Of a stretch of DNA of 64,000 nucleotides, positions 59,889 through 64,000 are shown in pieces. The DNA is from Sphaerisporangium corydalis (lineage in GTDB: Bacteria > Actinomycetota > Actinomycetes > Streptosporangiales > Streptosporangiaceae): positions 1 to 64,000 of the forward strand of contig NZ_JANZYP010000058.1 in the NCBI RefSeq assembly GCF_025506355.1. Reading direction: 5' to 3'. The notes under the pieces are model-generated. The model ran no database searches, had not been told where the DNA came from, and saw nothing but the letters and a program-made list of their open reading frames with translations. A program made the position numbers and the translations under genes. Every line of letters starts with the position of its first letter. Within the stretch, counting starts at the first letter, position 1.

Positions 59889-60058
59889 AGGGGGATCCTT
59901 ACGTAGAGTAGCCCTTCGAATCGCTGAGCTACCCGAGGCCGCCCACCGTAACCTCCAAAGTGATCACGATCAGGTCGCGACGGTCCTGCCCTCCGTCTTC
60001 CAGGCCGGACCACCCGCCCACCGGGACCACGGCGGCCCGAAAGCCCGGTCCCCTGTCT

Positions 60059-60820
60059 CTACTCGCTGAAGACGACCTCTTTGGAAGCCTGGGCGATGGC
60101 CGCCTGTGCCTGCTTGGGGAGGCCGAGCCGGTTCCAGGCGAAGATCATGTGGTGGGCGATGGTCGGGCGGAGCCCCCGGGTGAGGCGGCCGTCGCGGTCG
60201 AGGTCCGCCAGGACGGCCCCGGCCCGTTCGAAGGCGGCGAACCAGTCGGCGGCGAACTCCAGGGAGCCGCCGGCGCGCAGGGGACCGGTGTCCACGGTGA
60301 GCAGCCGGTGCGTGCCGGCTTTGAAACCGTCCCATCGAATGGGGCCGGGGAGGGCGGCCGGGGGTCGCAGATCGGCCGCACGGGCCCAGACGTCGCCTTG
60401 CTCGAACCATTCGAGTCCGGCGGCCCGCATCATCGCCGTGAAGAGCAGGAGGGTGAGCTCCCGCCGATCTCCGGGGTCGTGGGCGCCGGACAGGATGTGC
60501 CGGCTGTCGGCGTGGAACAGGGCGTGGGCGGTGTCCATGGCCGCGGGCCCGCCGAAGGCGTGTGTCTCGGGTTCGTACACGCTGGTGGTCCACGACCACG
60601 GGCCTGGCGTCGTGAGCGCGTCGAAGACGTCGTGGGCCGCCGCGCCGCCGGCGGCCAGGTAGCGGATTCTCCACTGCCGTTTGCGGATGAACCACCACGA
60701 GTTGATGAGTTCGGCATGTCCGGCTTCGCGCAGGATGGGGGCGATGCGGGTCGCGGCCAGATGTTCGGCGTCGCGGGGGTCGGCGAAGGTGACGTTGGCT
60801 TGGTGCCATGAGTGCCGCAT
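60059..60820 (-). CDS. Stand-alone SpaB_C/thiopeptide-type bacteriocin biosynthesis protein
   Basis: A 253-residue protein of the family that corresponds to the C-terminal elimination domain of class I lanthipeptide dehydratases. Family-typical segments are HAELINSWWFIRKRQWRIRYL near residue 40 and YEPETHAFGGPAAMDTAHALFHADSRHIL near 85-110. In split LanB systems and thiopeptide clusters such a protein removes glutamate from glutamylated Ser/Thr to give dehydro-residues. Here the LanB gene upstream also contains an elimination domain, so this may be a second enzyme or a substitute for the damaged one. It starts at an ATG with AAGGA upstream, 15 bp after the lanC stop. Confidence 0.88.
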   Translation of the reverse strand: MRHSWHQANVTFADPRDAEHLAATRIAPILREAGHAELINSWWFIRKRQWRIRYLAAGGAAAHDVFDALTTPGPWSWTTSVYEPETHAFGGPAAMDTAHALFHADSRHILSGAHDPGDRRELTLLLFTAMMRAAGLEWFEQGDVWARAADLRPPAALPGPIRWDGFKAGTHRLLTVDTGPLRAGGSLEFAADWFAAFERAGAVLADLDRDGRLTRGLRPTIAHHMIFAWNRLGLPKQAQAAIAQASKEVVFSE

Positions 60821-60835
60821 CCGGAGGTCCTTCGG

Positions 60836-61909
60836 TCAGCGGAGCAGGAGGCAGGAGTCCCACGAGGTCGTGGTCCCGGCGGCGGCCAAGGCGGCGCCGG
60901 CCGATCCGTTGAGGAACCCGGCAGGTTCGTCGCCGGCGGCCACCGCCCGCTGGTGCAGGCGCAGGAGCGGTGCCAGGGGGATCGGGGTGAGGGCGTCGGC
61001 GGCGATCCGGCGCCCGGCCACCAGTACCCCGGCGGTCCCATGGCACAGTCCGCGGTCGATGAGACGACCCATCTGCTCCGGGTCGTTCAGGCACCCGGTG
61101 AACGCGGCTTCGGCGTCGCGTTGGCGGGTGGTGTCGCCGAGGGCGCGGGCGGCGAGCTGCTGGGCGCGGGCGATGCCGGGGGTTCCGTAACACCAGGACG
61201 GCCGCAGCGGGCCGGTCTGGGCGGGTTCGCCGCGTTCCAGGTCGGTGAGGGTGACGGTCTGCGGCCACCACGCGGCGCCGTCGGCGGTGTGCTGCTGCCA
61301 GGCGTCCAGCCATCGCAGGATCCGCTGCATGGCCTCGGTGTGGCCGTCGACGTGGACGCCGTCGAGGTGGGTGAGGGCCAGGAGTGCGAGCGGGCCGATG
61401 CCGTGCGCCATCCCGTGGTTGGCGTGCCCACCGGGCGGGGCGGGCTGACCGCGGTCGGGTCCGGTGTGGCACCACCAGCCGGGCAGGTGGCCGATCGGGT
61501 CGGTGAGGCGCACCAGGTAGATCAGCACCTGACGGAGCAGATCGAGATCGCCGATGCGGCGCAGGGCGACGCCGAGCCCGGCCAGTCCGCGGATCAGGTC
61601 GAATTCGGCGTAGTGCGGCCGCCGGTGGTGGTCCATGCGGCGGTGCGCGGCCTCGAGGCGGTGGCGGGTCACCGCCTGAGTCCCTGCGGCGGCGATGGCT
61701 TTCGCTTCGGCCAGGCCCGGCTGGTCGCAGGCGGCCAGGACGAACGCCAGGGCGGGGGCGCCGTAGTAGAGGCTGGCACCATCGGCGACGCTGACCCCGC
61801 CGGCGGCGGCCTGTCGCAGCGCCGCGTACGCCGCCTCCGCATCGCCGGTCTCCAGGTGCAGCAGGGCGATGCCGGCGGCTCCTTCGGCCAGGGACTGCCC
61901 CACTGTCAT
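60836..61909 (-). CDS. Lanthionine synthetase C family protein (LanC)
   Basis: A 357-residue cyclase of the LanC family, which joins Cys thiols to dehydroalanine or dehydrobutyrine in the precursor peptide. The double alpha-barrel repeats carry Gly-rich loops such as GAAGIALLHL, GLAGLGVALR and HGIGPLALLAL. The zinc ligands are present: Cys in PSWCYGTPGIARA and Cys-His in GLCHGTAGVLVAG. The catalytic-region NHGMAHG block is also visible. Translation starts at an ATG overlapping the TGA of lanB. With LanB and the SpaB_C protein it makes a class I lanthipeptide locus. The precursor gene and transport genes must lie beyond the window. Confidence 0.93.
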   Translation of the reverse strand: MTVGQSLAEGAAGIALLHLETGDAEAAYAALRQAAAGGVSVADGASLYYGAPALAFVLAACDQPGLAEAKAIAAAGTQAVTRHRLEAAHRRMDHHRRPHYAEFDLIRGLAGLGVALRRIGDLDLLRQVLIYLVRLTDPIGHLPGWWCHTGPDRGQPAPPGGHANHGMAHGIGPLALLALTHLDGVHVDGHTEAMQRILRWLDAWQQHTADGAAWWPQTVTLTDLERGEPAQTGPLRPSWCYGTPGIARAQQLAARALGDTTRQRDAEAAFTGCLNDPEQMGRLIDRGLCHGTAGVLVAGRRIAADALTPIPLAPLLRLHQRAVAAGDEPAGFLNGSAGAALAAAGTTTSWDSCLLLR

Positions 61910-64000
61910 GACGTCCCGCGTATGAGATCGGTGTGGGCGACGGCGCGGGCCAGGCGCAGGCAGTGCCGTTCGGAGGCGGTGTCGACTCCGATCATCCGGG
62001 CGTGGTGCATGTGCAACAGGTCGGCCAGCATCTGGTCGACCTCCAGGCCGTCCCGGTCGGCCAGGGCGCGGTAGGTGGACAGCGCCGCGGCCAGGCCGTC
62101 ATCCTCGTAGGCGCGGCGGGCGTGGGCGAGCTGGGCGGGCTGCAGGCGGGGGCCCGTGCGGTGGGGCACGTGGTCGACGAGCCAGCGCCCACCATCACCG
62201 GTGAACCCGTGGGCCATGGCGATCATCCCCGCGGCCGTGGCTGCCTGCCGGTCGCCGGACAGCCGTCCCAGGACGGCGCGGGAGTCGGCGGCGAACACCG
62301 CCTCGGCAGCCGCCAGGGTCGGCCCGGTTCCGTAGCGGGTCGGGGCGGTAGGTGCCCAGCGTGTAATCGGCCAGCAGACCATCGTCGTACAGCCGCCGCG
62401 CCCACAGGGCCAGGTCGCGGGCGGCGTCGGCGAAGTGGGCGGCGTCGCGCAGGCGGAGCCGTAGTCGCAGGTGGGATCGAGGGCAGGGGTAGCGCAGGAA
62501 CCACCACCCCGCCGGGAAGTCGCCCAGGTGGGGCACGATGTCCTCGGCTTGGCCGTACAGGCGGGCGTCCAGCCACGGCGACAGGCCGGGCCGGTGCTGA
62601 AAGGTGTTCGCGGGGCGGGCCGGCCGGGGAGGCGGCCGGTGTGACGGCTGGGCGCGGGTGAGGGTGAGCAGGAGTTCGGCGGGTCTGCCGTCGATCCACC
62701 CGGACGGGCCGCAGGCCTCGGTGAGGACGGCGTTGCCGCGCCGGTCAAGGTGGGTGCGCAGCACCACCAGATGGGCGCTCTCCTCCAAATCAAGGCGTAG
62801 CCGCACATCGTCATCGCCGATCAGGACCTCACGCGGCAGCCGGTGGCGTACGCGGTGCCGCCGCCAGGCGGCCTCCCACCGCGGCCACGTCGCGGCATGG
62901 GCGGGCAGTGCGGTCGCGGGGATGATCCAGCGGGCCGGGTGCAAGATGGAGCGGCCTCGCCGGATGCGTGGCAGGAACGGCAAGGCTCGGGCGTGACCCC
63001 AGGCGAAACGGGCGCACGGGGCCGTCCACGCCGTCCAGATCTCCGCCAGGAACCGGATGAGGGGCTGCTGGCGGGTCGCCATCAGCACGCAGTTGACCAG
63101 CAACGGTTCGACCGGGCGCCCGGTGGTGCGGGACACCAGCCACAGCCGGTGGCCGTCGCCGGTCACCGCCAGATCCGCGAGCGTCCACGGCGGGTCGGGG
63201 TGGAATTCTCCGACGGGCAGGACGGGAAGCAGTTCGGGTGTCCGGGCGAGCGTGGCCAGCCGGGTGTCCAGCGGTGGCCCGGACAACTGGACCGTGTCGG
63301 CGCCGGGCATGGCGGTCGGCAGGCCGGTGTAGACGCGGCGGAAACGCTCCAGCTCCGCAGGGGTGAGCAGGTGCAGGAACCGGGCGGAGGCGACCCCTGC
63401 GTGGCGGGCGCCGCTCACCACCGTCAATGTGAACGCGCCTCGATCGAGATCCTGGGGTGTCGCGGCGGCCAGGGTGAACCGCAGTTCGGTGTGCGGGATC
63501 GGCGGCCGGTCATCGCCGCCGCCGCGCAGCGAGGCGATCAGGTCGTCGTCGAGGACCACTTCGGCGCAGCCGTCCAGGGCGGATTGCTGGGCGATCGCCG
63601 ACAGCGAGGCGTCGCGGGCGGTGAACGCGGCCGGGTCACGGCGGGGCGATCCCCGATACCCGGCGGGGAACCCCAAAGTAGTGATGACCGCGCCCAGCGG
63701 CACGGCCGCGCCCGGCCCCCACCGGTCGATGAACGCTCGATGGTAGGCGACCCAGCCGGGCAGGTGCGGCGCGACGGAGACGAGCGCGGAAGCGGCCGCA
63801 GCCGCCTCGTCGGCCACCGCGGGGGGCAGCGTCACCGAGCAGTCGAGGCGTAGATCGACGGCGACCCGGTCGCCGGGGTCGGGGAGGTCGATGTGGCGTG
63901 CCAAGTGTGCGGCCGGGTCGGTCACGGTCATCGGCGGCCTGACCGCCGACAGCAGCACCCCCGCGCCGACCAGTCCGGCTACCAGTCGTTCGGCCGCCGT
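61906..64000 (-). pseudogene. Lantibiotic dehydratase (LanB), 5' end beyond the window, with apparent frameshift
   Basis: The frame is open to the window edge, reading ERLVAGLVGAGVLLSAVRPPMTV, the typical middle of a LanB glutamylation domain, so some 250-300 N-terminal residues are missing. The frame ends with the elimination domain: WWFLRYPCPRSHLRLRLR, ARRLYDDGLLADYTLGTYRP. At this point the homologous sequence jumps to another frame (RYGTGPTLAAAEAVFAADSR onward) and continues to 61906. Removing one G from the four-G run at 62342-62345 on the plus strand restores an uninterrupted TYRPTRYGTGP. Thus either a one-base insertion has broken the gene, or a sequencing error or programmed +1 frameshift is present. 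In the first case the separate SpaB_C protein might compensate. The lanC start overlaps its stop. Confidence 0.85.

Noticed and set aside
59889-59945. tRNA-like stretch (GGTAGCTCAG on the minus strand)
   Set aside because: Only the D-arm-like part fits. There is no matching acceptor stem, anticodon arm or GTTCGAATC T-arm at the right distance.

Overview
The window is very GC-rich DNA with actinomycete codon use, frequent GTG starts and many 4-bp ATGA/GTGA stop-start overlaps. Gene content (SARP/AfsR regulator, ROK and AraC regulators, secreted CBM-bearing enzymes, RsbW- and STAS-type signalling proteins, a lanthipeptide locus) suggests a filamentous actinomycete, probably Streptosporangiaceae-like. 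The family assignment is an inference; the actinomycete call is firm.

Layout. 1-10.1 kb: a 4'-phosphopantetheinyl transferase and an AfsR-type regulator on the minus strand, divergent from metK and metH. This looks like the edge of a natural-product cluster with its own SAM supply. 10.1-18 kb: a DUF1772 protein with a divergent AraC regulator, a collagen-like secreted protein, a class 3 lipase, an orphan sensor kinase, a G23/C23 hairpin and a secreted GH99-CBM32 enzyme. 18.4-37.8 kb: a ROK regulator, two secreted proteins (sugar dehydrogenase-PKD-CBM6 and ThuA-CBM6-CBM6) and then a tightly coupled operon. The operon encodes inositol-3-phosphate synthase, UbiA prenyltransferase, sugar-phosphate isomerase, EboA, TatD hydrolase, a 1994-residue ThuA/sugar-dehydrogenase multidomain protein, EboE and an EboF-like phosphodiesterase. 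I read this as an actinobacterial relative of the ebo metabolite-traffic cluster, with an inositol-phosphate-synthase-type cyclase where ebo clusters carry the dehydroquinate-synthase-like EboD, and with secreted sugar-oxidising modules added. It is the most interesting system in the window.

38-45 kb: interspersed repeats, an ArsR-SRPBCC pair, and an operon of a broken GntR regulator, ABC ATPase, permease, S41 lipoprotein peptidase and lipoprotein hydrolase. 45-53 kb: an XRE/TPR regulator with a palindrome at its start and a related half-copy 4.4 kb away, a ricin-M7 protease, an MBL hydrolase, an RsbW-like kinase, a VOC protein, a PNPOx protein, and a TetR-hydrolase pair with a 36-bp palindrome abutting the start codon.

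53-60 kb: a hydrolase carrying an 18-bp minisatellite insert, a small gene made of six heptad repeats coupled to a membrane-anchored His-rich protein behind a CsoR-like inverted repeat, a STAS protein lacking its phospho-acceptor serine, a second orphan kinase paralogous to the first, an FAD oxidoreductase and a 50-residue membrane protein. 60-64 kb: a class I lanthipeptide locus on the minus strand (stand-alone SpaB_C protein, LanC, LanB). LanB runs off the window and appears frameshifted. No tRNA, rRNA, CRISPR array or transposase was seen.
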